DNA of 64,000 nucleotides from Gammaproteobacteria bacterium (GCA_003132025.1 PKWJ01000056.1:20737-84736), one strand, 5' to 3'. Positions 38,301 to 47,651 are shown, counted from the stretch's first letter. Numbers and translations are program-made. The notes: a model not told the origin generated them from the letters alone.

Positions 38301-41300
38301 ACATTACCGGTGGCATAACTGACGCTGATCACGCCGTAGTGGCTTCCTGCAAGTCCGCCGACGGCATAGCCGGCGCCGATCACGTTGCCAGTGGCATGGC
38401 TGCTGCTGATCGCACCGCTGCCTGCCCCGATCAGCCCGCCGAGGTAGTTTCCCCCGGTCACTATGCCGGTGGCGTAACTGTTGCTGATCGCACCGGCAGT
38501 CGGATCATTGACGTAATTTCCGTAGTTCTGCCCTACCAGTCCGCCGAGACGGCTGATGCCGCTGACGTTGCCGCTGGCGTAGCTGCCACTGATGAAACCG
38601 CCGTAGTTGATCCCTATCAGGCCGCCGACGTAGTTTCCTCCCATCACTGCGCCCGTGGCGTAACTGTTGGTGATCGTCCCGCCGTGGTTTGACCCCACCA
38701 GGCCGCCGACATCGTTATTCCCTGTGACATTGCCGGTGGCGTAGCTACTGCCGATGGAGCCGCCGTTGGCATTGTCTCCAACCAGCCCGCCGACGTACGA
38801 GCCACTGCCGATCACGGCACCGATAGCGGCATGGCTGTTGCTGATCGTGCCACCGTAGTTGAATCCCACCAGACCACCGACACTGATGGTTCCCGTGACA
38901 TTGCCGGTGGCGTAGCTGGTACTGATCGTTCCAGACCTGTTGCCGCCGACCAGGCCGCCGACGTTGGCCGTGCTCGCGCCGCCCACGTCGCCGGTCGCAT
39001 GACTGCTGCTGATGATGGCCTGATTGTTTCCGCCGACCAGGCCGCCGACGTAGTTGCTGCCGGTCACGCTGCCCGAGGCTGAGCTGCTACTGATCGCGCC
39101 GAAGTTTGGGTTCAGGAGGACATTGCCGTAATTCTGGCCAACGAGTCCGCCGACGCGGTCGAAACCGCCGACCTGGCCGCTGGCGTAACTGCCGGTAACG
39201 CTGCCGTTGCTGTTGGTACCGATCAGGCCGCCGACTTCGCCTTCGCCCGAGACCGCGCCCGTGGCGTGGCTGCTGCTGATCTGGCCGTAACTGTTCATGC
39301 CTACCAGGCCACCGATGTTGGCATAGCAGGTACACACAGCGCCGGTCACGGTGCCGGTCGCATAGCTGGCACCGATCGAGCCGTGAGAGTTGTAACCCAC
39401 AAGTCCGCGCACGTTTGTGTTGCCGCTGACGCTGCCGGTGGCGAAGCTGTTGGTGATCGCGCCATAGTTGGCTCCCACCAATCCACCGACATTGGTACCC
39501 CCGCTGACTGCGCCCGTGGCGTAGCTGCCAGCGCTGATGGCACCGGTGTTTGTTCCGACCAGGCCACCGACGGTGTTACCGGTGCCGGTTACGCTGCCTA
39601 TGGCGGCGTGGCTGTTGCTGATGGCGCCTCCGGCGTTAAATCCCACCAGTCCACCGACGTAGTTGCCGCCACTGACCATGCCGATCGCGTAGCTGTCGCT
39701 GATGGCAGCAGAGTCGTTGTAGCCCACCAACCCGCCGATGTAGTCAGTGGAACCGGTGACGCCGCCCGTGGCGTGGCTGCCGCTGATCACGCCTGCGATG
39801 TTGTTTCCTACCAGGCCGCCGACGTAGTCGGCGCCGATCACTGTGCCCGTGGCAAAGTTGTCGGTGATGGCGCCGCCGCCGTTGTCTCCGATCAGCCCCC
39901 CAACCCAGCGACTCGTGCCGGTGACATTGCCCGTGGCGTAGCTATTGCTGATCGTCGCGCCAGTGTTCGATCCCAGCAGGCCGCCGACGGCGGCACCTCC
40001 CATGACATTGCCGCTGGCGTAGCTGCCGTTGAGTGGGATAGGGCTCGAATTTCTACCGACCAGGCCGCCAGTGTAGTCACCGCCGTTCACGGTGCCGGTG
40101 GCGTGACTGTTGGTTATCGTGCCACTGGCGTTGTCACCGACCAGCCCGCCGACAAACCTGGTGCCACTGACCGCTCCCGTCGCGCTACTGTTGGTGATTG
40201 AGCCGTAGTTGACCCCGACCAGTCCGCCGGCGTTAACGACCGTACTGACGGTGCCGCTCGCCTGGCTGTTGCTGATGATGCCGTTGTTGGTGCCCACCAG
40301 CCCGCCGCCGCTGTTCAGCGCGCCACTGACATTGCCGGTGGCAGAGCTGTTGCTCACCGTCCCGTAGTTGCGACCCACCAGGGCGCCGGCGAAATAGCGA
40401 CCGCCGTAGACACTTCCCCCGAGCAGTGCGACGTTCTCGATCACTCCAGCGTTGCCCACGAACCCGAACAGCGCGGCATAGTCGGTAGCCTGGTTGATCG
40501 TCAGGTTGCTGATCGTGTGGCCCTGTCCGTCGAAGGTGCCGTTGAAGCTGCCGGTCAAGCTGAGGTTATTGCCTCCGATCGGAACGAAGCCTGCCACTGT
40601 GCTCCAGACATCGCCGCTGCCCGCGCTCGACGCCACGGTCGTGGCTGAAGCGTCGATGTCAGCGAGCAGGATGTAATTCGCGCCCGGCGCCATCACCATC
40701 AGTTGCAGCTGGTGCGCGTTGACGATGCTGGTGGAATACTCCGACGCCAGCATTGGAAAGGTCGCACCAGTGCCGGGGCCGTTGGCATTGTTCAGACTGC
40801 CATCGGCGTCGACCATGACCCAGTTGTTGCCGCCAAGCCCGGGCGTGAGCGTGAAATTGAAGCTGGCGAAATTCGATGCAGTCTGCATCGCGGTCGTGCT
40901 CAATCCGGTGCCGCCGCCGTACGATGTGGTCTGCCCGGAAGTAGTCGTGTCCCAGTAGCTACCGTTGATAGTCCCCTGGTTGCCATTACCGACCAGGCCG
41001 CCGAGAGCCCCTGTGCCGCTCACCGCACCGGTGGCGTAGCTGTCGTTGATCGTGCCGACGTCGGTGTAGCCGACAAGCCCGCCAACGGTACTGCCGCTCA
41101 CGGCACCGGTGGCGTAGCTGTTATTGATGGTGCCGTAGTTGATGCCGGCGAATCCGCCGGCGGCATCGCCGCCTTGGACGGCGCCCGTGGCGTAGCTGTT
41201 GGAGATTGTTCCATTGCTCTTGCCCAGCAATCCGCCAATCGAATGAGTCCCACTCACCGTCCCCGTGGCGTACAGGTCGACGCCATTGCCGGCAAATAAT

Positions 41301-43273
41301 CCGACCAATCCACCGACTTCGATTTCACCGCTTATCGCACCGGTCGCATAGCTGTTGCTGATCGTGCCGTAACTGGCACCCACCAGTCCGCCGGCACCGG
41401 TCGAGGGGAACATGCCGCCGGCAACGGTGGCCGTGACATTGCCTGTCGTATAGCTATCGATAATCGCGCCATCATCGCGGCCCACCAGGCCGCCGGCATA
41501 GGATGCGCCGGCCACGGTTCCTCCAACCATTCCCACGTTCTGGATCACACTGGCACTGCCCGCGACACCAAACAGGCCAACATAGTTTGTCGACGGCAGA
41601 TTGATGGTCAGGTTACTGATCGTGTGACCCAGCCCGTCGAAGTTGCCGGTGAACGACGCTCCGACCGTTCCGATCGGCGTGAAGCCTGCACCCGCGTTCC
41701 AGAGCAATGTCGGCGAGGCATCGATGTTGTTGCCCAGGGCATAGTTGCCGGCAAGACTCGATGTCGCCGCGATGCCTTGCAGCGTCATGGTTGCCGGGGC
41801 AGTAGTCGCATCCGCCGCGACACCCAGACTGCTGACGACGGTGTAATTGATCACCGGGCCGCTTGAGCCCAATTGCGTGCTGAAGTTCGGTCCGGCTGGC
41901 AGATTGACCGGTGCATTGACCGTGTAGCCGGCCGTGACGCCACCGATCACGCCATCGGTCGCCCCCTGGCCGTACTGCAGTGCCAGGCTGGCGCTGCCAC
42001 TGCCGTTCAGGGGGTTGTTGATGATGATGTTGTTGTAGGCGTTGAGCGTGAGGGAGTTCGCGCTCCAGCTGACCGTGTCGTCGACATTGATGTTGCCGGA
42101 GGTGCCTGAGCCCCCCATGCTGCTCTCGATGATGACGTTGCCCGTGGTTAAGGCGCTGCTGAGCTGCGCGCCGCTCATGTCCCCGCTGGTGCCGGGTGCG
42201 ATGGTAAAGTCGGTCGGATCAATCAGCCAGCTGCCATACAGTCCTGAGGTCGCCGCGGTCGTGACCCTGGCGTTATCGGCCACCTCCACATGCGCGCCTG
42301 AGGTGTCAATGAAGCCACCGTTGCCGCCGATGGGCGCCGAGGCGTCGAGCGTGCCGCCGACGTCGACCGTTCCGGCCGCCATACCTGCAAGCAGCGTAAT
42401 GTTGCCGCCCTGAGTGCCCACGGTGCGCGCTTCGATCACGCCCGTGTTATTGACCGCGCTGGCGAGCAATGCGTCCCTGGCGCCCGCTGTCATCACCACC
42501 TGGCCGCCGTCCGCTCGGATCACGCCGCCGTTTTCCGCCACACTGCGCCAGACGCTCTGATCGATCTGCACCCGCACCAGGCTGTTGTCGCTGAAGGTCA
42601 GTGTCGCAGCGCTGCCTGCGGCGAGAGCAACCGTGCCCAGCTGCGCACTGATCACGCCCTGGTTGCTGACATGACTGCCGAGCAGTGCGACGTACCCGCC
42701 GGTAGCGGCGGTAATGGTGCCTTCATTGACGACGCTGGCATTGCTGTCACCGCTCAACGAGCGGGTATTGCCGGCGAGACTAGCCTGACTAATATCCAGC
42801 GTTGAAGCAACCAAACCGCCGACGTTCACCTGTGCGCCCGGCCCGAACAGGATGCCGTTCGGATTGAGCAGAAATACCTGCCCATTGGCATCCAGATGCC
42901 CGAGGATCTGGCTGCCATTGGTGTCGAAGATGCGGTTGACGGCGATCGAGTTGGCCGACGGCTGTATGAAATCGACGGTCTGTTGTGGCGCGATGTTGAA
43001 ACTGGTCCAGGTCAGCGAGAGTTTGGGGCTCTGCTGCGTAATGGTGGTCAGAGCTCCCGACTGGGTAATGCTGCCAGTGCCTGCTGTGACCTGTCCGCCG
43101 GAGGGACCGCCGGCCTGTGCGCAGGCGGCTCCCAGGGACATGGCGGCAGCGAGGAGCGTACGACTGGGCTGCTTGCCGCGTCCGCGGGTCTTCTCCGCCA
43201 CTGGAATCCAGACGCCACGCACCGCGCTCCAGATCAGACGATACGCGCGGTTCATGGAGGCGTGGCGATTCAT
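35297..43273 (-). CDS. Giant TpsA adhesin with GLUG and MBG-like repeats
   Basis: A 2,658-residue filamentous-haemagglutinin-type exoprotein. The extended signal region MNRAYRLIWSAVRGVWIPVA begins at residue 7; the signal ends around ACAQA at 54. The TPS domain (about 60-300) contains IDFxP-like VDFIQPSANSIAVNRIFD and the hallmark FLLNPNGILFGPGAQV. About 53 GLUG repeats of the form GGLVGxNxG...SYATGxVSG occupy the middle. Three MBG-like beta domains (LTVTADSSGQIYGGAP, LTVTANGASRIYGQSN, and a third) lead to the C-terminus. No toxin or VENN domain is present. I chose ATG 43273 because AAGG lies nine bases upstream and ESPR starts follow; the frame is open for 54 more codons. It is probably an adhesin or biofilm matrix protein secreted by TpsB. 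Confidence 0.95.
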   Translation of the reverse strand: MNRHASMNRAYRLIWSAVRGVWIPVAEKTRGRGKQPSRTLLAAAMSLGAACAQAGGPSGGQVTAGTGSITQSGALTTITQQSPKLSLTWTSFNIAPQQTVDFIQPSANSIAVNRIFDTNGSQILGHLDANGQVFLLNPNGILFGPGAQVNVGGLVASTLDISQASLAGNTRSLSGDSNASVVNEGTITAATGGYVALLGSHVSNQGVISAQLGTVALAAGSAATLTFSDNSLVRVQIDQSVWRSVAENGGVIRADGGQVVMTAGARDALLASAVNNTGVIEARTVGTQGGNITLLAGMAAGTVDVGGTLDASAPIGGNGGFIDTSGAHVEVADNARVTTAATSGLYGSWLIDPTDFTIAPGTSGDMSGAQLSSALTTGNVIIESSMGGSGTSGNINVDDTVSWSANSLTLNAYNNIIINNPLNGSGSASLALQYGQGATDGVIGGVTAGYTVNAPVNLPAGPNFSTQLGSSGPVINYTVVSSLGVAADATTAPATMTLQGIAATSSLAGNYALGNNIDASPTLLWNAGAGFTPIGTVGASFTGNFDGLGHTISNLTINLPSTNYVGLFGVAGSASVIQNVGMVGGTVAGASYAGGLVGRDDGAIIDSYTTGNVTATVAGGMFPSTGAGGLVGASYGTISNSYATGAISGEIEVGGLVGLFAGNGVDLYATGTVSGTHSIGGLLGKSNGTISNSYATGAVQGGDAAGGFAGINYGTINNSYATGAVSGSTVGGLVGYTDVGTINDSYATGAVSGTGALGGLVGNGNQGTINGSYWDTTTSGQTTSYGGGTGLSTTAMQTASNFASFNFTLTPGLGGNNWVMVDADGSLNNANGPGTGATFPMLASEYSTSIVNAHQLQLMVMAPGANYILLADIDASATTVASSAGSGDVWSTVAGFVPIGGNNLSLTGSFNGTFDGQGHTISNLTINQATDYAALFGFVGNAGVIENVALLGGSVYGGRYFAGALVGRNYGTVSNSSATGNVSGALNSGGGLVGTNNGIISNSQASGTVSTVVNAGGLVGVNYGSITNSSATGAVSGTRFVGGLVGDNASGTITNSHATGTVNGGDYTGGLVGRNSSPIPLNGSYASGNVMGGAAVGGLLGSNTGATISNSYATGNVTGTSRWVGGLIGDNGGGAITDNFATGTVIGADYVGGLVGNNIAGVISGSHATGGVTGSTDYIGGLVGYNDSAAISDSYAIGMVSGGNYVGGLVGFNAGGAISNSHAAIGSVTGTGNTVGGLVGTNTGAISAGSYATGAVSGGTNVGGLVGANYGAITNSFATGSVSGNTNVRGLVGYNSHGSIGASYATGTVTGAVCTCYANIGGLVGMNSYGQISSSHATGAVSGEGEVGGLIGTNSNGSVTGSYASGQVGGFDRVGGLVGQNYGNVLLNPNFGAISSSSASGSVTGSNYVGGLVGGNNQAIISSSHATGDVGGASTANVGGLVGGNRSGTISTSYATGNVTGTISVGGLVGFNYGGTISNSHAAIGAVIGSGSYVGGLVGDNANGGSIGSSYATGNVTGNNDVGGLVGSNHGGTITNSYATGAVMGGNYVGGLIGINYGGFISGSYASGNVSGISRLGGLVGQNYGNYVNDPTAGAISNSYATGIVTGGNYLGGLIGAGSGAISSSHATGNVIGAGYAVGGLAGSHYGVISVSYATGNVSGNAYTGGLVGNNKGSITASSASGTVNGSNYVGGLVGYNYGAITTSHAGTGTVSGGNSVGGLVGRNATGGTIDGSYGTGVVSGSNGIGGLVGTNDGAISNSHAGTGTVTGTGSFVGGLVGENSGGTVNISYASGTVLGDSDTGGLAGSNNGVISGSYATGGVTAASNVGGLVGFNAGAISTSHAGTGTVSGGNSVGGLVGENTAGATIDGSYGMGSVRATGNEVGGLVGINQGTISNSNATGAVTGPANIIGGLVGFNYIGGTISNSYAMGAVTGNTFVGGLAGANNGAISNSYATGNVSGSGYLGGLVGYNAHASISASYATGTVIASGTGTGANIGGLVGSNYYGQISSSHAAGTVSGVSQVGGLIGSNTGGSVTASDATGNVSGASTIGGLVGGNRSGTISTSYATGMVMGTINVGGLVGYNYGGAISSSYATGVALGTSDVGGLVGYNANNGTVGTSYATGNVTGTADDIGALVGYNFGAISNSYATGSAHGSDMVGGLAGYNYGTISNSYATGSVVATAQDASTGGLVGYNYGTVSNSYATGSVVGPSGSSVGGLVGYNDGSVSESFWNSDINATGIGAGTTTGAAGLTTAGMMTMANFAAASWTIADVGGSTGSIWRIYEGSTAPLLLSFLTPLTVTADSSGQIYGGAPIATLPGVSYSLPNTPTSGNLFNLNNAYSGAINVGSYAPSLYSDQQGYDISYVNATLTIAPATLTVTANGASRIYGQSNPVLTGSITGFVGTDTLANATTGTESFATAATAGSNVGSYAINASGLSADNGNYLFSYAAGNATAFQVTPATLTYNATAASFGAGQTPTGLSGTLSGFVLADSQANSTAGTLIWSSGASASSAPGQYAIDGSGLTATNYVFVEATGNATALTVQTPSSPVIPPVTVPPIPQSSGPDAALLGLAQTAAGALEADLPASQTSITLAQLDLAPDISLEQGSYSGPQAATAVDSTDGVVMDKRVVTDAMIPSLRIVRGGVRLPDNLVDVNAR
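36590..41520 (-). repeat. GLUG repeat tract within tpsA
   Basis: About 53 copies by hand count of an 70-100 bp coding repeat, in two blocks: seven copies near 41000-41520 and about 46 from 36590 to 40420, separated by a non-repeat insert. The reverse strand stays open for hundreds of codons because the Gly/Asn/Ser/Thr codons lack antisense stops. Copy number is liable to change by recombination. Confidence 0.9.
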
Positions 43274-43591
43274 AGGGCTGGGCCTTTTTTCATGCGTTCT
43301 CCGCCATCCCCACGAGCCCATTGACCATTCAACGTCTCGCCCTGATTCGACTCTCTGAAGTGCTAATCCGTGTCGGGGAGATGGGCTAGTTGAGCATCTG
43401 GCCCTGTGCCGGCAGGCGGGTCTGTACGCTGGCAAACGCTCGACGGCAGTCGAAGCAGCTCACGCGCCGTTGTGTGACGCGCGGCACACAAATAATGCTG
43501 AGCGGGGCGATCTGGCTGGCCATACATGCGAATCAGGGGGCGGCGCCCGGAATCCATTCCGGCGCGCCGCAAACCGCAGTACGATTCCGCG
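43274..43591. other. Divergent promoter region of tpsA and the MscS gene
   Basis: About 318 bp separate the two divergent starts. Expected promoters could not be assigned with confidence; no strong -35/-10 pair, terminator or long palindrome was noted. Confidence 0.4.
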
Positions 43592-45622
43592 ATGAGCGCG
43601 TATCGCATCGTCTTCATTGCAATCCTGGGTGCTTGCCTGGGCATCGCCCACGCTGCCGACGAGGGAGCGAAACCGGTCGCGCCTGCACCTGCCCCAGCGC
43701 CAGCGCCAGCGCCAGCGCCAGCGTCTACGCCCGTACCCGGATCTGCATCTGCACCTGCACCTGCTGCAAGCTCTCGCGTGTCCGTACTGACCGGCGATCA
43801 GGTGATTCAGATTCTGGATCAGACGGTCGAATGGTACCGAACGCTGGGCACGCAGCAGCAATCGGCCAGTCAACCCAGTGACCTGCTGATCCTGTACGCC
43901 AACCAGCAGACCGCCGCCCAGGTCGTGACGCTGGCCTTCGATATCGCACGCGCCAACGCGGAATTGCTCAGCAGCGAGGCCAGCAACGCGCAATCCGCCG
44001 CCGATGCTGCCTCGTCGTCGCAGGCGCTGGTCGCACAGCAGAAGAAACTGCAGACGCAGCATCTGAGCATTCAAACGGAAATGGATGGCGTGCGGCGCCA
44101 GATCGCCGCCGCCTCAGCCGGCAGTAAACCGGACCTGACCGGCAAATTATCCGAGCTGCAGGGCGAGCTGGACATGCTCGATGCGAGAAAGAACCTGCTC
44201 GATACCATGGCGCAGTTCGTCAACGAAAACGACTCAAAATCATCCAGCGCAAACGCGCTTAAGGCGCACATCGACGCCATCGCAGTCTCTGTTCCCACAA
44301 CAGGAACCGCCCCCGCGCCGACACCGGCGCCGACCGCACCCACTCCCGCCCCTGCCGCCGGCAAGACTGCCGCCGCCCCAACGCCGGCGGTGATTGCAAA
44401 CGGCGCGACCGAGTCGGACCGCACCGGAATCTGGGAGCTGGCGTCCAATGTGTTCAAGCTATCCGACAAAGTCAGCACCATCAAAGCGATCGACCGCAAT
44501 ACCGCCGCTCTCGAAGAGACGTTCGCGAGGATCCGTAGCGCGCCGCTGGAACAGCTGAAGTCGTTATCCGCGCGCGGCGACGCACTGGCGACCCAGGCCG
44601 ATAGTGCACAGGGCGCGGCGTTGAAGGATGTCCGCAATCAGCTCGACACCCTGGCATGGCTGTTCAAGCAAACCTCCGACATCCTGATTCCCTTGAGTAA
44701 AGAAGGGGTACTCCTGAAGCAGTACCGTCACAACCTGACCAGCTGGCAGGATGCCGTCAAACGTCAACATCGGGAGGCTGTCGCAACGCTGGGAGTGCGC
44801 CTGGGCATTCTGCTGGCGCTGCTCGCCGTCGTGTTCGCCGGTGGCGAAGTCTGGCGACGCCTGGTGATTAGGTATACCCACGATCCGCGCCGGCGCTACC
44901 AGCAGCAGCTGGTTCGGAAAATCACCATGTGGACCCTGGCCGTCGCAATTATCGGTTTGAGCTTTGTCACGGAATTGAGTTCGTTTGCTACCTTCGCCGG
45001 TCTGATCACCGCCGGCCTGGCGGTGGCCATGCAGAGCGTGCTGGTCTCCATCGTCGGTTATTTCTTCCTGATCGGGAAATATGGCGTGCGTGTCGGCGAT
45101 CGGGTGCAGATTGGCAACGTGAGCGGCGAAGTCATCGACCTGGGCCTGGTCCGAATGCATCTGATGGAACTCAGCTCGCAAGGCACGCTCGGGGCCACCG
45201 GCAGGGTGGTGGCCTATGCGAACTCGATCGTGTTCCAACCCACCGGCGGATTATTCAAGCAGATCTCCGGAGTGAACTTCACGTGGCATGAGATCACGTT
45301 GGCCCTGCCTCCCGGCAGCGACTATGTGGCGGTGAAGGAAAAGTTGATGGCGGCGGTGGTCGACGTCGTCAAGGACTATCACGAGGAGATCGTCAGGCAG
45401 ACGAAGCAGATCGAAACCACCACCGCCTCCAGTTCTGTCGGCGGTGCAAAACCGCAGGTGCAGCTGCATTTCTCCGCCGCGGGCGTGGAAGCGCTGGTCC
45501 GTTACCCGGTGCAATTGCAGCACGAAGCGGAGATCGACGAGCGGGTATCCAGGGAGCTGATGAAAGTGATCTCCGGCAGCTCCATCACTGCCGACGCCAA
45601 GAGGCAGACGCCGGACCGCTGA
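43592..45622 (+). CDS. Large MscS-type mechanosensitive channel
   Basis: A 676-residue membrane protein. A signal peptide (SAYRIVFIAILGACLGIAHA) precedes an Ala-Pro dipeptide tract encoded by a gccagc hexamer repeat. A long helical periplasmic region (about 60-400) follows, with a second Ala/Pro linker. Three or so membrane helices end in the MscS pore helix LITAGLAVAMQSVLVSIVGY, leading into FFLIGKYGVRVGDRVQIGNV, the beta domain. A vestibule domain ends the chain. It resembles the MscK/YnaI group of large channels that relieve turgor at hypo-osmotic shock. ATG 43592 is chosen because the signal peptide begins there. It is divergent from tpsA. Confidence 0.9.
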   Translation: MSAYRIVFIAILGACLGIAHAADEGAKPVAPAPAPAPAPAPAPASTPVPGSASAPAPAASSRVSVLTGDQVIQILDQTVEWYRTLGTQQQSASQPSDLLILYANQQTAAQVVTLAFDIARANAELLSSEASNAQSAADAASSSQALVAQQKKLQTQHLSIQTEMDGVRRQIAAASAGSKPDLTGKLSELQGELDMLDARKNLLDTMAQFVNENDSKSSSANALKAHIDAIAVSVPTTGTAPAPTPAPTAPTPAPAAGKTAAAPTPAVIANGATESDRTGIWELASNVFKLSDKVSTIKAIDRNTAALEETFARIRSAPLEQLKSLSARGDALATQADSAQGAALKDVRNQLDTLAWLFKQTSDILIPLSKEGVLLKQYRHNLTSWQDAVKRQHREAVATLGVRLGILLALLAVVFAGGEVWRRLVIRYTHDPRRRYQQQLVRKITMWTLAVAIIGLSFVTELSSFATFAGLITAGLAVAMQSVLVSIVGYFFLIGKYGVRVGDRVQIGNVSGEVIDLGLVRMHLMELSSQGTLGATGRVVAYANSIVFQPTGGLFKQISGVNFTWHEITLALPPGSDYVAVKEKLMAAVVDVVKDYHEEIVRQTKQIETTTASSSVGGAKPQVQLHFSAAGVEALVRYPVQLQHEAEIDERVSRELMKVISGSSITADAKRQTPDR

Positions 45623-45698
45623 TGTCGGTCGCAGGCCTACGACAAAAAGTTCCTTTCCGCACTTGCCGCGGCGACGCTGTTGCCTCAACGTGGTGGAA

Positions 45699-47291
45699 AT
45701 GCGCCCCACATTGAATCCGATCATCGTACTCGCAGCTTTGCTGCTGGCCGCTTGCGGCGGCGGTAGCGACAGTAGTGGCAACAATAGCGGCGGAAACAGT
45801 AGTTCCGGCGGCACTTCGACCACCCAGCCCGGCATGTTGCTCCAGAATCCGCCGACGCTGCTGTCCACGGTGTCAGCACCCGATCTGCTGGCCCAGGTCA
45901 CCACCGGCGCCAGCTCCCAGACGTTCGGAGTGCAGGCGCTGGCCGAGGTCCTGACGCTCAGCGGTGCTCCGACGTGCGACGTCAATGTGTATCACATCGA
46001 GTACTACACCGTGGGCGGCGCCAACGAAAGCACGACGGCTTCCGGCGCCCTGATGGTGCCCAGCGGAACGGCTGCATCATGCCAGGGTGCACGCCCTATC
46101 GTGCTGTACGCGCATGGCACCAGCACCGAACGCAATTTCAATATCGCGGACTTAACCGATCAGCAGAACTCCGAAGGAATACTCCTGGCAGCGTTCTTCG
46201 CCTCGCGCGGCTACATCGTCGTCGCGCCCAACTATGCGGGCTATGACACCTCGACGCTGACCTACCATCCATTTCTAGTAGGCGATCAGCAATCGAAGGA
46301 TATGATCGACGCCTTGACGGCGGCCCGCTCGGCGTTGTCGACCAACTCACAGGTCAGCGACAATGGTCAGCTGTTCATCACCGGATACTCGCAGGGTGGC
46401 TACGTGGCGATGGCGACGCACCGCGCGATGCAGGCCGCTGGCATGCCGGTCACCGCTTCAGCACCGATGTCGGGTCCGTACGCGCTCTCGGCTTTTGTCG
46501 ACGCGGAGTTCGAAGGCGAAGTCAGCGGTGGTGCCCCGGTGGTGGCAACGCTGCTGATCACCGCCTATCAGAATTCCTACGGCAACATCTATAGTGCCGC
46601 GACCGACGTCTTTGCGGCGCAGTACGCTCCGGGCATCGCTACGCTGTTCCCCAGCACACTGTCGCGCAGCCAGATTTACGCCGACGGCCTATTGCCTCAA
46701 ACGGCCCTGTTCGACTCGATCCCGCCCACACCGGCGTTCGCCGCAATCACCCCGGCTACCGAGCCGGCTGTTCTGGCACCGGTGTTTGCACAGGGCTTTG
46801 GCCCCGATGGCCTGATCACCAACGCCTATCGCCTTAGCTATTTGCAGGATGCGCAGGCGAATCCGGATGGCGGCTTTCCGACGCTCACCAATGACGTGCC
46901 GGCTGCGGCCCCGGCGCTGCCATTGCGCCAGGCGCTCAAACTCAACGATCTGCGCAGCTGGACGCCGGTCGCACCGACGATGCTGTGCGGCGGTGACCAG
47001 GACCCGGAAGTGTTTTTCCTCAACACGCAGCTGATGCAGGCCTACTGGGCAGCGTACGCGCCGGCAGCCACTCCAGTCAGCGTGCTCGATCTTGATTCGA
47101 GCATTCCGAGTGCCGGCGTCGGCGGCACATTGCAGGCCGATTTCCAGATAGCGAAGCAGGCGGTCGCGGCGGCCGCCGTGTTACAGGGCGATACCGATGG
47201 CGGTGCGGCCGCTGTCTTCGAAGCCTACCACGCCACGCTGGTCGCCCCGTTCTGTCTGGCGGCGGTGATCAATTTCTTCAATGCGCAGTAG
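45699..47291 (+). CDS. Lipoprotein alpha/beta hydrolase (secretory lipase-like)
   Basis: A 530-residue lipoprotein. The signal ends with the lipobox LLLAAC at Cys19, followed by a Gly/Ser/Asn linker GGGSDSSGNNSGGNSSSGG. The alpha/beta-hydrolase fold shows ARPIVLYAHGTSTERNF for the oxyanion region and FITGYSQGGYVAM with nucleophile Ser231. Later PTMLCGGDQDPEVFF holds the likely acid, and the His is probably near the C-terminus (FEAYHATLVAP). It resembles fungal-type secretory lipases/LIP superfamily esterases. It should be anchored facing the periplasm or outside. ATG 45699 is used as it begins the signal. It lies 76 bp after the MscS gene and could share a transcript. Confidence 0.88.
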   Translation: MRPTLNPIIVLAALLLAACGGGSDSSGNNSGGNSSSGGTSTTQPGMLLQNPPTLLSTVSAPDLLAQVTTGASSQTFGVQALAEVLTLSGAPTCDVNVYHIEYYTVGGANESTTASGALMVPSGTAASCQGARPIVLYAHGTSTERNFNIADLTDQQNSEGILLAAFFASRGYIVVAPNYAGYDTSTLTYHPFLVGDQQSKDMIDALTAARSALSTNSQVSDNGQLFITGYSQGGYVAMATHRAMQAAGMPVTASAPMSGPYALSAFVDAEFEGEVSGGAPVVATLLITAYQNSYGNIYSAATDVFAAQYAPGIATLFPSTLSRSQIYADGLLPQTALFDSIPPTPAFAAITPATEPAVLAPVFAQGFGPDGLITNAYRLSYLQDAQANPDGGFPTLTNDVPAAAPALPLRQALKLNDLRSWTPVAPTMLCGGDQDPEVFFLNTQLMQAYWAAYAPAATPVSVLDLDSSIPSAGVGGTLQADFQIAKQAVAAAAVLQGDTDGGAAAVFEAYHATLVAPFCLAAVINFFNAQ

Positions 47292-47366
47292 CGCGATCGC
47301 ATAACGGCGACAATGCGTTCGCCGCCGGGCTCGCATATGCTATGCGGCCAGGAGGCAAAACAATTA

Positions 47367-47651
47367 ATGCAGGCCGAGGATGAAGTCCGCGCGGCATCGG
47401 TGAAGTTCTACGCTGCGTTGAATCGCATGCTTAACGGCGATCCCGGCTCGTTGACCGACATCTGGTCGCACGGCGCTAGCGTAACCGCCATGCACCCGAT
47501 CGGCGGCCGCGAAATCGGATGGGATCAGGTGAGAAAGTCATTTGAGCAAGTGGCCAAGCTGACCTCTGCCGGGCAGGTCAGGCTGAGCGACCAGATCATT
47601 CAGGTCGCGGGCGACGTAGCCTACGAACTGGGAGTCGAGCGGGCACGCTGA
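47367..47651 (+). CDS. Shortened SnoaL/NTF2-like protein
   Basis: A 94-residue protein with the first two thirds of a SnoaL-like (NTF2 fold) domain: VRAASVKFYAALNRMLNG, then DIWSHGASVTAMHPIGGREI and VRLSDQIIQVAGDVAYELGV. Full-length relatives of about 125 residues continue with two more strands (typically HRVTxxYRRxxGxWKIVHHH). Here the frame ends at ERAR, so the domain is cut by a frameshift or deletion. AGGAGG lies 11 bases before the ATG at 47367; the frame is open from 47313. It may be a pseudogene or a working short form; the first is more likely. Confidence 0.6.
   Translation: MQAEDEVRAASVKFYAALNRMLNGDPGSLTDIWSHGASVTAMHPIGGREIGWDQVRKSFEQVAKLTSAGQVRLSDQIIQVAGDVAYELGVERAR

Noticed and set aside
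36815-38692. 625-codon plus-strand frame across tpsA, and another at 39266-40201
   Set aside because: These are antisense shadows of the GLUG repeats: their translation is a periodic GVAVADRA-type string with no known family, and tpsA on the minus strand has all the hallmarks.
36590-41520. The dense repeats look like a CRISPR array at first glance
   Set aside because: Repeats are imperfect, of varying length, and in one continuous coding frame that translates to GLUG units; no cas genes or constant direct repeats occur.
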